The notes under the pieces are model-generated. The model saw nothing but the letters and a program-made list of their open reading frames with translations. It was not told where the DNA came from and did no database searches. This document shows positions 43,716 to 54,954 of a stretch of DNA of 64,000 bases, one piece after another. The DNA lies in contig CAUYUJ010014194.1 in assembly GCA_963575745.1 (NCBI GenBank), positions 702,501 to 766,500 of the forward strand. The letters are read 5' to 3'. The translations under genes were made by a program, and so were the position numbers. The stretch's first letter is position 1. Each line of letters opens with the position of its first letter. This DNA is from Prorocentrum cordatum (Eukaryota > Sar > Dinophyceae > Prorocentrales > Prorocentraceae).

Positions 43716-44809
43716 CATCCAGCGTCTTGTAAAATAAAAACGAATGTTTCTTGCCATGCTCCGACCCTACGGGTCCGTCCTGGGCCCCGGTGCTGTCAAA
43801 AAACAGATTGGCACGAGCATGTCCAGAACCCGTTTGAAACCAAAATACGTTGGAGCTTCAGGAGAAGAACTCTCCAAGACCTGCGACGAACGCCAGATGT
43901 CCAGGAGAAAAATCGTACGAAGAAAAACCAGCAATCTGTGAGAGCTGGTGGGTCGGGAGGGTGTATCGGGCGCCGGGGCCAGCTCAGGGCGCTCTGGAAC
44001 GCTCTGATTGGATGCTCATACCTCCCTGAAGCTGCTTCGAACGTCCTGCGTTGAAGCTGCGTCGAACGTCCGTTGACTCGAGCCAAACTTGAGTCGAACC
44101 TGAGTGGAACATTAATCGAACCCGAATCGAACTGAAGTCGAAGAGTCGGACTACTCGGAAGGATCCGTTCGGTGGGCCCCAGGAAGGTCACCCAAACGAA
44201 CATCTAACTCTGAGAGGAACCTTCTGGAGCGTGTATCTTCATCCTAAGCCTGCCTGGCCTACGCCCCCCCCTCCACCTCACCCTCCTCCCGCAGTCAGAC
44301 AGGTAAGCCTTGCTGAATCTGGCCATCCTGGGCTGCGAGTGCGGGGCCTGAGGGCTGACCCCTACTCGCCACCTCATCGAAGAGCACATGTGGAGGACGT
44401 GCAGTGGGAACGCGTCTTGGCGGCATGCCGCTGCCTCTACAGGCCGATCCCAGGCTAGCCGATGCTGAGGCCACCAGGCTGCGCGGACGAGATTGCCCAA
44501 TTCACAACACAATGTAACTAGCAGTGCAAAGCTTGTTACCACTTCGGAACGTAACATCCCTGAAATAATTCCTGCCGAACTTCAGAGCTGCAAAGCCTCA
44601 GAGCTTCGTCACGTCAATTGGTGGAAACATGTACGGCGCCGCAATGGGCCACGAGCAGGCTTCTGCACCTTCCCCGACAATGTCTCCTCAGGCCTAGACT
44701 GGCGAACTCGGACTTCGATGTATCCGCGTTGACACCTGCTCTGCCAAGGCTTCCTGTAGCACAATCGGCCACGACCACGCGCCGAATCCATTCGGCCATG
44801 TCCCCTCCT
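43716..44809. other. Intergenic; GAGTCGAAC repeats at 44030-44150
   Basis: GTCGAACGT, GAGTCGAACC, ATCGAACCC and related 8-12 bp units repeat at 44030-44150. At 44230-44460 a CCTCCCGCAG / GACAGGTAAGCC pair looks like splice borders around an 8-base exon, but no protein domain supports a gene. Confidence 0.35.
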
Positions 44810-45010
44810 TCTCCTCCTCGTCCTCCTCTTCTCTTACCCTCGCTACGTTGTCTCCACGGGAGAGAAGAGGATGAAGTGGAGGGGATCGTGGCTCCGCATG
44901 CTCCTCCTCGCCTCCTCCCCTCTCCCTCCTCCTCCCCCTCATCCTCCTCCCCCCGCCCTTCTCATCCTTCCCCCAATCCCCCTTCTCGTCCTCGTCGTCT
45001 CCCCCCTTCG
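44810..45010. repeat. Pyrimidine tracts (CTC)n
   Basis: CTCCTC-rich blocks at 44808-44840 and 44898-45010. Confidence 0.85.
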
Positions 45011-45809
45011 CCTCTCCCTGGACCGCATCCGGTCTGCCCCAAGCACGTTTCTCACTGCGGATGGATCTCTGACGGCCATGAGGCCCAGAAGGGGCACCCC
45101 AGGGGGTGACATCGGGAGGCAACGCCCAGCGTCGACGTTGCGTCAATGATGAAAAAGCGGCGCACCCACTTCTAAACTCTGCCCTACGAACCTGCCCTAA
45201 GGTGCGGTCTGGTCAGGCGGAAATCGAGAGGAATCACTGATACTCCAAACTAAGCGAAGCGTTCAGAATAACCGGATAATCCGCTGCCTCTACGCAGGGG
45301 CCCCTCATAACCTGGGCCTCAGACCCATTGCGGGGTCCATCCTGGCCTGTTGTCCATCATCCCAAATCCACGTTTGACGGCACCAGAGCCCGAAACGGGC
45401 AGTGTGGGGGCCGAGATCGCGAGACAACGTCGGGATGCGACTTTCCCTTATTCTCTGGCGAAGCCCACCTACTGATCTTGGCCCCAAACCCTGGCCTGGG
45501 CTGCATTCCTTATACGGCGGACTCCAGAAACCCTGAACCCAAAAACGCAAACACGTTTTCATCTCTTTGGGGCGCCGCCGCCTTCCGCCAGCCTTCCGCT
45601 GGCTTCTGCCCGCGGATGCGGCGTCGTTTTACTTCCGCCGCCTTCCGCCGATGACGAGATGACAACTTCATCGATCCTCGAAGGCAAGCCCCTTTTTGGA
45701 ACGCCTACGAGTCCGAAGGGGATCCAGGAGTGGCGACGAGAGGCCTCCCAGAGAGCCCACCAAGGCGAACAACGGTAAGAACAACATGGATCCTCCCTTA
45801 CTTGCTTCC
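45011..45809. other. Intergenic; CCGCCTTCCGCC repeats at 45575-45655
   Basis: GCCGCCTTCCGCCAGCCTTC and CCGCCGCCTTCCGCCG recur within 80 bp. The remainder shows no gene. Confidence 0.5.
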
Positions 45810-45990
45810 CCGAGGAACAGAACACACAACGGCATAAACACACAACTTTCGGAGGTCCGTGCTGATGTCCTGGATCGGCGCCGGGCCCCTCTCCCTGGCG
45901 CGAAGGAGCACGTCAGGGGCGGCAACGGAGGCTCCGCCAGGGGGGGCCCAGCGCAGATCCCAAAAAGCCGCAGGGAACAAGAGAAACTCA
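45810..45990. mobile_element. Foldback element, family F3, copy B
   Basis: CATAAACACACAACTTTCGG, AGGTCCGTGCTGATGTCCTG and GGATCGGCGCCGGGCCCC on the left are inverted as GGGGGGCCCAGCGCAGATCC and CAAAAAGCCGCAGGGAAC on the right. Confidence 0.75.
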
Positions 45991-46025
45991 TGGGTACAGT
46001 ATGCCGTTTCTGGCTGATCGACTAC

Positions 46026-46212
46026 TTGCAATAAACGCGTACAAGAAGGATGCGCGGTAAGGATGCAAAGGCCTCGGAAGGCCATGTCGACATTTTTCGA
46101 GCGGGGCGCGGCCAGCGAAAGTGGTCAAGGATGGGCCGAAGTGGAATGATGCAAAGGAAACCTCTTGCAAAACCGCTCGTCCTTGCTATGCGCATTGTGT
46201 GTGTATTCCAGG
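46026..46212. repeat. Dispersed repeat family R3, copy 1
   Basis: Shares with 51336-51506: GCGCGGTAAGGATGCAA, GGCC..GGA.GGCCA.GT, GGCCAGCGAAAGT, GGCCGAAG, TGCAAA.CGCTCGTCCTT and a final TGTGTATTC-like end. Confidence 0.75.
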
Positions 46213-46592
46213 CGGCACCAAGTACGGCAGGGGGCCCACCTCATGATCTCGGCCTCGTGGATCGCCGCATCCCGCGCGCAGTGGATCTTGGAGATCACCT
46301 CCGCGGCGCAGGACCGCCGCCAACGCCGCAGTTTGTCCCGAAGGCCCAAAACGTCGCGAAACGGTTCCACATGTTGTGCACGAATCACGGCCGCACCATG
46401 GGGCCTCGATCTCACTTCGAGTAGGGAGTAGGGGATCGACTGCAGAATCGATTTACCCAAAAAGAAATTCGCGTCGAGCTTACTAGAGAAATGCCCGAAT
46501 GTTCGTAAACAAACAGGTCTTTCTATGTATTTTCGCACACTCGACGAACGAACAAATTTTGGGGTACATCAATGTTGTAGTCGATCCCTCAC

Positions 46593-46795
46593 TCGATCAT
46601 TACTGGACAAAAAACAGCATACAACTTTCGGAGGTCCGCGCGGTTTTTCTGGATCTGCGCTGGACCAATATAGCTGGAGCGCGGAGCGCGCCAAGGGCGG
46701 CGCCAGGAACGCCGTCAAGGGAGCCCAGCGCAGACCCAAGAAATCCGGCCGGACCGTCAAGGATTGTGTTTATGCACTTGTCCTTCCTCGACTCA
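46593..46795. mobile_element. Foldback element, family F3, copy C
   Basis: ACAACTTTCGGAGGTCCGCG, TTTTTCTGGATCTGCGCTGG on the left, with GAGCCCAGCGCAGACCCAAG and AAATCCGGCCGGACCGTCAA on the right. The outer parts GGACAA...GCATA are also inverted (TATGCACTTGTCC). About 200 bp. Confidence 0.8.
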
Positions 46796-47224
46796 TTTTA
46801 GGGAGCCCCAAAACGACGCACGCGCCAAGCCATGTACGCAAATGCCCCGCTCGCTCGCAAGGCTGACCCCACGTCCCACGCGCTCGCGTGACGCGTTCTC
46901 TCGACACCCACGTAGATTAATGTACGCGCGCGTCTTTGTCAAGGCCCCGACCGTCTGCGGCACTTCATCAAGCTGGAAAGACCCACGACGTTCTGCCAGA
47001 GCCTCGAGCCCAAGGCAAAAGCGCCCAGGGTGACAAGCATGCAGCGCCCGGATCTCAGGGCCTCCACTTTGGCGGGGACAGCGATGGACCTCAGAACCCG
47101 TCCAGCGGTGCGCCCTGACCAGAACTTCGAGGCGAAGCAAGCCATGGCGACAAGAAAACACCCCCGAGGTCCAAAATGACCCAAAACGATCCGAATGCTA
47201 CATCCTATCCTCGACCCTCGGAAT
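46796..47224. other. Intergenic, no gene seen
   Basis: Mixed-composition DNA without recognisable coding or repeat structure. Confidence 0.4.
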
Positions 47225-47242
47225 TCGTTCCTCGATCGTCGT

Positions 47243-47273
<31 letters not shown>

Positions 47274-47530
47274 CGCGCGCGGTGGATATCTGAGAGAGCA
47301 CCTCCCACAGGGTTCGGCCGCCGCCGCCGCCGTTCGAGGGGGGACTTACGGGAGGGGGGGAGCTGGCTCGGGTGTAGGTAGGTATGGACTAGAAACCAAA
47401 CGACACCATCCCGTCTACGACCCAGAGATGTCGAAAGTTCAGGCACTTGCCCACCTACGACCACCCACGACCCACCTACGACATGACCCCACCTACGACC
47501 CACCTGCGACCCACCGCAGATCGTAGGTAG
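47225..47530. repeat. (GTC)n/(GGC)n run and CCACCTACGAC repeats
   Basis: A short GTCGTC-GGCGGC run lies at 47236-47272. Six to seven CCACCTACGACC units lie at 47448-47520, with GTAGGTAGG inverted on either side (47375, 47524). Confidence 0.8.
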
Positions 47531-47759
47531 GATGGTCTCAATTAGTTTTTGGTCGAAGATTGGTGTCCTCCCGAAGAGCTTGCAGGGTCAAGGCGACTGC
47601 GTCGACTCCGCGGTGTCTACCCAGTAGAAGGGCAGGCTCGCTCGTGCGGGAATAGGGCGGGGGACGGCGAGGAATCGACGGCACATCGCCGCTAGATCGG
47701 CGATGGGATCCCCATAGGAAACTGCGAATGAATTGGCGATTGGAGGTGGACCCATTCCC

Positions 47760-47905
47760 CTCTATAGCAGCTCCGCACGGATTTACTAAGACTTCTTAGA
47801 GCGGCGATGGAACCCCACCGTGGCGCGCGAATTGCGCCGCAGGCGGCGCCGCTGGGGGGTGCCAGCGCCGATCCGAAAAATCCGCACGGGGCTCCGAAAT
47901 GCTCA
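47760..47905. mobile_element. Foldback element, family F3, copy E
   Basis: GCTCCGCACGGATTTACTAA on the left and GCCAGCGCCGATCCGAAAAA, TCCGCACGGGGCTCCGAA on the right. A nested palindrome around GGCGCGCGAATTGCGCCGCAG sits inside. The left arm is rearranged. Confidence 0.65.
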
Positions 47906-47924
47906 GGCCGCTCTTCCTTCTTCG

Positions 47925-48345
<421 letters not shown>

Positions 48346-49330
48346 TTCGGCGGGGCCCGCGTCTCGAGCATGTCATGGCGGGCCGCCGGTGTCGGGGAGC
48401 GCTGCATGCCATCGCTCGGACCTCCGCTCCCCGTGCATGCTTTTTCCGCCTGATAACCCAAGATGCTCCTCGATGGTCCCCGCCGAGAAGCAATGCACAC
48501 CACCGAGCGATGCCAAGGCAGATGGGGGTGGGGTTGGGGAGGGGGCGAGAGGAGAAGACGGGGCCCCAGTGATGGGAGAGGCAGGGGGAAAGCACGGCGT
48601 CAGCGGCAGTCACAACAAGGAACGTGAAGGGAACCAAACTTCCACCGTCTCGCCCAAAACAACGATTTGAGCTGTGCCCAAGTTCGGCGTCTCCATGCCA
48701 CTGTCGTGCTCTGGGATCATCGAAGGACACAAGATGGAACAACAATCCCCGGCAGGGGTCGATGGCTTCGGGGTCCGCGCAACAGGTGACATGGGATACC
48801 TGGGGAGCTGGCCCCCAAGTTCTAGCTACCCGCACCCTGGAGCGGGCGGTGCACGGGGACACTCCAGGGGCTGAAAGAGGGATGCGTTCAAGCTCCCCCT
48901 CGCCCACGCCAGCAGCGATGATTCGCGAGCTTTCGGAGTCTCTGGTGAGTCTGGGCCCCATCGATCCAAGCCCCAGACCCACTGCCCCTGACTGTGCTGC
49001 CGAGGACGGAGCGAACTCAGAGCCATTCAAGGGGTGCCGGGGAACTTGTTGGTGGCGGGGCGCCAAGGAGTGGAGACCTGCGAGTTCCGTGGCACCGCCG
49101 AAGCTAATCGACACCAGTCGACGCGAATCGACGCCAATTCGATGCGAATCGCTGGTGAATCTGCGCTTTATCATCGAACACCCGACGCTAGCGAAATGCA
49201 CTCTGAAGACGGAATTTCGAGAACATGCATTGCTACGGAATACAAGCGTGCTCAGGATGAACACCTCGTGCAGCGGAGCTGACCAACTCGTTGCACTCAA
49301 GGCCCTGCCCGAGGGGCTCACAACCAAGCC
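48346..49330 (-). other. Non-repetitive stretch with a long unassigned minus-strand open frame
   Basis: An open frame of 334 codons covers 48323-49327 on the minus strand, and a 236-codon frame is open on the + strand over 48624-49334. Neither shows a recognisable domain. The part at 48990-49045 is a dispersed repeat shared with 58295-58350 (AATGGCTCTGAG.TCG.TC, GCAGCACAGTCAGGG). I therefore do not call a gene here. Confidence 0.3.
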
Positions 49331-49924
49331 TTAATTACACGAACCCATGGGTAACCGTTCGCGGACTGGTTCCACACGGGCCCCCAGGGGACCGTAGCTT
49401 TGGATGGAGACGGTGGGTGTTCCCAGCAGTCTCCGAGAGCGATCAAGAGCCTCGTTCCTCGATCCCCTGAGATTCGACAGCGCGAAATTATCGCAACATC
49501 GTGCAAGACCCCCGCCAGAGCCCTCGAATCCGTCCTCTAGCGGCATGTCCCGAGCCAGAGCGATCCGTGCGGTCCTCTCCGGTGCTCTGATCCCAGGGTC
49601 CTCGATCCTGAAATCTCCCACAGACATCCGACGCCGTGAGTCGTTCATAACGTGGCCCCCGACGGTCAGGAGCCCATCCCCAAGACCAGCCTTGCACACA
49701 TGGTGCTTTGACGGTCCCAGGGCCTGGTGAGCGCCCCTGGACGCCAACAGTCGTCAAAAACTACCCGTCAAATGTTGCTCACGGCGCGAGGCGACCTAGC
49801 TTTCGTGCCATAGCTCGGGTCTCGAAGAAGAAATCTCCCTCGGCGAGGCGCGGCTGCAGAAGAGCGTCACAGGGCGGGCTGGAAAACTATCAAAACCTGT
49901 GGAGAAGCTGGCCAAAGCCTCCAA
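49331..49924. other. Intergenic, no gene seen
   Basis: Mixed-composition DNA. CTCGGCGAGGCGCGGCTG at 49836 is the only shared motif noticed. Confidence 0.4.
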
Positions 49925-50130
49925 TGACGACGACAACGACGACGACGACGAGGAGAGCCTCGCACGACCGCCGCGGGGCCCAATCTCCTCGACAAGGATT
50001 GGCGGCGAGCCCCAGCGGGGAAGCCGAAGGGAGCAGTCCTCCTCCTCCTCCTCCTCCTCCTCCTCCTCCTCCTCCTCTTCCTCCCCCCTCCTCCTCCTGC
50101 TCCTCCTCCTCCTGCTTCTCCTCCTCCTGC
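49925..50130. repeat. (GAC)n run and (CTC)n tract
   Basis: GACGACGACAACGACGACGA at 49926-49953 and CTCCTC at 50038-50130. Confidence 0.9.
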
Positions 50131-50589
50131 TCTCGGGTCCCGCTCCTGGCCCAGGGGCGCGTCGCCGGTGAGCTCCCAGTGGTCCGGGAAGCGGCGGCGC
50201 AACTCGCCGCAGCCGCGGGTGCCCGCAGGGGCGTCCTGCCGTGGCCGCGCATACGCCCGCCGCACGCAGCCGGCGCTGCCGAGGTCGCTGCTTAGGCGCT
50301 GTTGGTGGCTGTTGGGCGCTATCGGGCGCTGTTCGGCACTACAGTGAACACGTGAAATTCGCTGGCCCAGCGGGCCAAAGGCGTGCTAAAATCTCCGGTA
50401 AGAGTTTGAGAATGTCTCTAGTTCGCGCACGCGCGTGGCGGTCTCTGGGGGTCCCTGGACGAAAATGACCATGGCAAGGTCCTGGCAAGGTCTGATCAAG
50501 TCCTGGCACGTTCTCGGCAAGGTCGGGTCAGAGATGCCAGAACTCGGGGGCCCCAGAACGCTCCAATGAGGCGTCAAGTGGGTGGTAGG
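50131..50589. other. Intergenic, no gene seen
   Basis: Short GTTGGCGCTGTT/GGGCGCT and GGCAAGGTC repeats occur at 50290-50340 and 50470-50525. No gene is seen. Confidence 0.45.
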
Positions 50590-51160
50590 CCCTCCGGCCT
50601 CAGGCCAAGAGCGTTCTAAGATGGCCCACGTTGGTCCCAAGAGGGCCCAAGAAGTGCCCAAGACGTTCAAGAAGGGTTCCAAGAGGACTTCGAGAGGCCC
50701 CGAAAACACAATAATTATTCTTTCTGCGTTGGTTTTCGAACGACGTTGGCGGTTCCGCCTTTTCGAGCTGCCGACCGCCCTGGACGGCCCAAGAGGTCTC
50801 AAGATCGCTCCAAGACCGCCCAAAAAACCTCCAAGAGGGCCCTAATGGCCCAAGATGGCTCTAAGACGGCCCAATAGACCTCCAAGACGGCCCCAGGATG
50901 GCCCCACGTGGGGGCCCAGAGGGGGAACCCGAAAGAACATGTCGAGCTCTCGGCCCCAAGAGGCGCCAAGGAAGCCCCCAGAGGCCCCCAAGAGCCCCCC
51001 AAGAGGCCCCAAGAGGACCCCAAGAGGCCCCGAAAGAGGCCCCCAAGACCCCCAACAGGACCCCAGGACGCCCCAAGAGGCTCCCCGGAAGCCTCAAAAC
51101 TGATCCCCAGAGGCCCCCGAGAGCTCACCGCCCAAAGAGACCCCAAGAAGCAGAGCTATC
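50590..51160. repeat. CCAAGAGGCCCC minisatellite, array 1
   Basis: About forty degenerate 10-14 bp units: CCAAGAGGCCCC, CCAAGATGGC, CAAGACGGCCC. The same family forms 57370-57665 and occurs in short form at 40090-40145, 62155-62200 and, inverted, at 63025-63075. Confidence 0.85.
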
Positions 51161-51335
51161 TTGAGCCATCTTGGCGCCCTCTGGGGCAATCTATCGGCTG
51201 TCTTCGACAGGGTGGAAACCACATCTCCAAAGACCTCCTCGAGGACATTCATGCCTGCCCTACCGTTCCTCCTAGCACGAGCACACCACCACGCAGCGAC
51301 AGTGATGCGAAACGGGCCAGCGAAATGAGTGGAGC

Positions 51336-51506
51336 GATTCAATAAGGACGCGCGGTAAGGATGCAATGGCCTTGGAGGGCCACGTGAACGTCGTTTCGTA
51401 CGAGTTGGCCAGCGAAAGTTTCCTGGGATAGGCCGAAGGGACAAGGATACAAGGGTAGCCTTGTAAAGATGCTCATCCTTACTATGCAGGTTGACTGTAT
51501 TCGGCG
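51336..51506. repeat. Dispersed repeat family R3, copy 2
   Basis: Collinear with 46026-46212 (CGCGCGGTAAGGATGCAATG, GGCCAGCGAAAGTTTCC, GGCCGAAGGGA, ATGCTCATCCTTACTATGC). Both copies lie within 120 bp of an F3 hairpin. Confidence 0.75.
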
Positions 51507-51604
51507 CTATTGACCGATGTACATTCAGCCCAAGACGAGCGGACGCTTCCTGCCTAGGGGCAGGGAGACATATCGGAGCCCCAGGCGCTTCAATGCTCGG
51601 GGTT

Positions 51605-51792
51605 GGGGAAACAAGCCATGGCACACATAAACTTTCTGAATTCTGCGCGGGTTTCTCAGATCAGCCCGGGTTCCCCTGGGCGGCGCCTCCTGCGCCGCCC
51701 CTGACGCCGTCCCTGGGAGGGGGGTCCAGTGCCGATCCGAGAAATCCGCGCGGACCTCCGAATCATTTCATTTTTGCCATTGCTGGTTCCCC
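51605..51792. mobile_element. Foldback element, family F3, copy D
   Basis: The left end GGGGAAACAAGCCATGGCAC pairs with a right end whose reverse complement is GGGGAACCAGCAATGGCAAA. The arms continue as TGCGCGGGTTTCTCAGATC against GATCCGAGAAATCCGCGCGG. A loop-proximal palindrome GGCGGCGCC..GGCGCCGCC-like lies at 51680-51705. 188 bp, the best-preserved copy of the family. Confidence 0.85.
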
Positions 51793-52210
51793 GAATTTCT
51801 TGGGTGGGCCCGTGGGCAGGTCAGGGCGCTCCACCACTGCTCGACTGCCGGACTCCCTGGCCTTGTGGCCGTCCACCGCAAAAGCGTTGCGGTCAGAAAG
51901 CAACTCACAAAAGCCTTTGGTCGTCCCCACGGCGCCCCACGGCGCCCAGTGGCGCGCAGAGCGGACATGATACATCTCGACTCGCATGCCGCTACTGGGC
52001 CTAGTTATTGGGCGCTGTTGGGCGCTATTCGCCGATGTACATTCAATACAAGACGAGCGGAAGCCTCCAATCGAAGCATAGGGCCAAAATCTGATTCTCA
52101 GCCGCTCCAACTCTTGGGAAGGCCAGGGCGCTCCACCACTTCTTGACTGTCCTTCCCACCGCAGCCCCGTGCCCGTCCACCGCAAAAGCGTCGCGGCACA
52201 GCGCCTCCCA
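51793..52210. repeat. Partial F1-like ends, duplicated in tandem
   Basis: GGTCAGGGCGCTCCACCACT followed by CCGTCCACCGCAAAAGCGT occurs at 51820-51890 and, as GGCCAGGGCGCTCCACCACT, at 52118-52190. CGCTATT..CCGATGTACATTCA occurs at 51502 and 52018. The first phrase resembles the right end of the F1 foldback elements (GGTCAGGACGCTACGCCACT). Confidence 0.65.
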
Positions 52211-52829
52211 GCGCTGAAGAGCGAGCCCTCGGCTGCTTGAGCGTTGCTCGATGGGGGGGCGATGGGGAGGTGAAGAAACGTGCACCTTTCGTGCCCCATT
52301 TGGGCCCGAGGGGGCCCCATCAGGACACCTCAGATGCACAACAAGTGCACCATCATCTCCCATACACCCCATGAAGCGTAGTTAGTGTCTAAAGCAATGG
52401 ATCGATATGAGAAAAACCGCACTGCAAGATATGGACAGGCTACGATGGACGCATGTTCACGCTACTGCTGAACCAAAGCCTTCCGTACAGCTCACACATT
52501 GCGATGACAACACAATTCAACGTTATGAATAGAAGAGGAAGACCGATGAAACGATGAGGTGACATGTGCAGATCGCCTGTGTTGTTTCCACTCGTCTTGA
52601 CAGCATCTGAACGATAGCTGCTCTGAACAGCTGGAGTACAAACCACCCTTCCGTTCATCGCACCCCCACCATGCAACGCCCGAGGCGGTTGCCCACACCC
52701 GCCCGCGGCGGGCAGCCGCTCCGAGACGAAGCCCGGACAGGCACAAGATCGGAGCAGGACACGCACCAGGGACCTTGAGGTCCGGCGGTTCTGGAGGATG
52801 CATCGGGCACCGCGGCCCTCTCGAGGCGT
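52211..52829. other. Intergenic, no gene seen
   Basis: Mixed-composition DNA with no recognisable gene or repeat structure. Confidence 0.4.
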
Positions 52830-53060
52830 GTCGGCGTTTCGGCGGCGTCCAAGAAGGGGGCGTCCAAGAAGGGGGAGGGGAGGGGGGGGTGCAAATCATG
52901 GCCTGAGACACTTGCGCGGCCCCAGGCGGGACAGGGGACGTACTGAGACAAGAAGAGGCGCCGTGAAATCTGGGATGATATCCAGGCCTTGGCCATGGTG
53001 TCCACGCCCCCCTGATAATCACTCTCCTCTTGGCCGCCCCCGAGGCGTGATGGGCGCCGC
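52830..53060. repeat. Dispersed repeat family R1, copy 3
   Basis: GCGTCCAAGAAGGGGG is duplicated at its start. Then GCAAATCATGGCCTGAGACA, CTTGCGCGG, GTACTGAGACAAGAAG, CCGTGAAATCTGGGATGATA, CCATGGTGTCCACGCCCCCC and CTCTTGGCCGCCCCCGAGG follow, collinear with 24840-25045. Confidence 0.7.
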
Positions 53061-53914
53061 GGCCTTCCCAGGGCGTCCTGAAACGCTCTGTGAGCGTCCC
53101 GGGGCGCTCTGGATCGACTTTATCCCTGCCCCAGCCCCGCCCGAAAAGTCCCGGACTTCCGACGACCCGCTGTCTTCGGCCCCGGTGTTCTTCGCGGCCC
53201 CGGGCAGAATCATGAGGTCGGGGGAGGGCCAGCGGAGGCCACGGCGGTCCTCCCTGGCGCTCTTCGCTCCTCTCGTGCCTCTTCCGGGCCACGCCAGCAG
53301 GGGTCACCACTGAGGGGCTCCCCGCCTCCTCCTGGAGACGGGGCCCCCGCAGAGCCCAGAGGACTCCCAGAGACGCCTCACCACGTTCGACACATCCTCG
53401 GCCCTGGATCCCCCTGTGGGGACCACCCCGTTGATGACCCCTCCGTCCTTTCGTTGCTGCGGCTGGACCCGCCTCGAAAAGCGGGCATGGACCCCGGGAG
53501 GGGCCCGGGGAATGACCTTGAGCGGATCTGGGCCAGGCAGAAGAACCGTCGTGAACTCAGGCGGCCTTCCTCCGACGGACCCAAAGTCCCACGGCAGCGT
53601 CCGAACGACCTGGGCAGGATCAGCACATCGGGGGTCTGGGGGGCTGGCACAAGGGAAACTGGCCGAACCCCCTTCTGGTTACGGCAGGCTCCAGCCGCGG
53701 TGACCTCGGAGCAAGTCCCGGGCACTCCATGGATCGGATCGATCTTGAACGGTCACTGCTACTAGATGTCGGAAGTGGTGTCTGCCCCAGGAAAGCAAAT
53801 TTGAGAACCCCCAGCGGAACCAACGGCGAACACAAAGCGGTTCAATAAGCAAGCTTGGCTTTCCGACCGATTACACGTGCATGACAAAACTGGTGCATAG
53901 ACGCTGGCCAACGT
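53061..53914. other. Intergenic, no gene seen
   Basis: GC-rich mixed DNA with short open frames and no recognised domain. Confidence 0.4.
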
Positions 53915-54125
53915 GGGCCCGAAGCAATGCAGTGCGTATTTCGACGCCGAAGTGGAAGCTGTGCGGTGTAAGCCATGCGGCGGAAGCTGCGCTGTGCATG
54001 CTATGTGGTGTGATCTATGTGGCTCGAGCTATAAACGTAACAGCTATGCTGCGCAACCTATATGGTGCGAGCTCTTTCTTGTAAGGAGGGCGGTGTGAAC
54101 TGGAGGTGGGATCTATGAGGTGTAG
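53915..54125 (-). repeat. 15-bp minisatellite M15, array 3
   Basis: About ten very degenerate units (TATGTGGTGTGATC, CATGCGGCGGAAGC, TATATGGTGCGAGC). It lies directly beside the inverted tail motif, in the position expected if the modular repeat is read on the minus strand. Confidence 0.7.
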
Positions 54126-54133
54126 CGAATTTC

Positions 54134-54215
54134 TGTTCGCAGTGAGTTGTCCACTCCACTGCTCGCGCAAACATCCCACCCGCCCACCCGCAACTTGGTT
54201 TGCAAAGTCTCTTAA
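54134..54215 (-). repeat. Tail motif of the modular repeat, inverted copy 3
   Basis: The minus strand reads ACTTTGCAAACCAAGTTGCG, GGTGGGCGGGTGGGATGTTT and GCGCGAGCAGTGGAGTGGAC. This matches the 20332-20390 copy across nearly its whole length. Confidence 0.9.
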
Positions 54216-54239
54216 GACCGTGACGGTGGGTACCAAATG

Positions 54240-54395
54240 GCACTTGGCAGCGACAGCGACGCCGACCGCGACAGCGACAACGACGATGACGCCGCCGACA
54301 ACGCCTACAACGACACCAACGACGTCTCCAACGACTTCGACGACGCCGACAACGACAACAACGACGACGGCGACACCGGCGACGACAGTCATGCA
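54240..54395 (-). repeat. (GAC/AAC)n triplet array beside the inverted tail
   Basis: Imperfect GAC, AAC and GCC triplets. Read on the minus strand this is a GTC-rich block upstream of the tail, as in the 17.9-20.5 kb units. Two further M15-like units follow at 54400-54435. Confidence 0.9.
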
Positions 54396-54564
54396 AGCGC
54401 TACATGCTGTGTGAACCATGTGGTGTAAGCTATGAGGGGGAACTGTATCTCGTGAGTGTCGCGAGCTCGGAGCACGGGGCGCCCGCGAGGCGGCGCGGGC
54501 GGCAACGTGGCGCACCCCGGGTATACCCACAAAGCGCACGGGGCGCCCTCGGGCGACGAACGCC

Positions 54565-54915
54565 GCATATTTCCAATTGACAATCTGGGGCGGCGAAGTC
54601 GCTGTCCACCACGAAACTCCCAGGAAACAGTCTGGAACGCCGATGCCGTAGAACACCACTTACTGACCAGGAGACAAACTTGGTCGCAGAAGCCGTAGCT
54701 CACCACGTGCTGCCCAAGAAACAATCTGGGACGCCCCGGCCGTTGCGCACCACATACCAAAAAGAAAATCTGGGACGCCGATGCCGAAGTCCACCGCGCA
54801 CTGCCCAATAGACAATCTTGGGCGCCGAAGCCGCTGCGCGCCCCATACTGCCCAAGAGACGATGCCCAAGAGACAACCTGGAAAACCGAAACCGTAGCGC
54901 ACCAACGCGCCACAT
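54565..54915. repeat. Degenerate minisatellite, about 55-bp unit, 6-7 copies
   Basis: Units of the type GACAATCTGGGACGCCGAAG, CCGTAGCGCACCAC, CTGCCCAAGA recur at about 54579, 54632, 54685, 54725, 54765, 54820 and 54870. Confidence 0.85.
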
Positions 54916-54954
54916 TCAGGACCGGCACGTGAGCGCAGCAAGCCTAGCTCCAGT

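Noticed and set aside
44270-44320. CTCCCGCAG ... ACAGGTAAGCC, resembling intron borders
   Set aside because: The enclosed exon would be only about 8 bases and no coding domain lies on either side.
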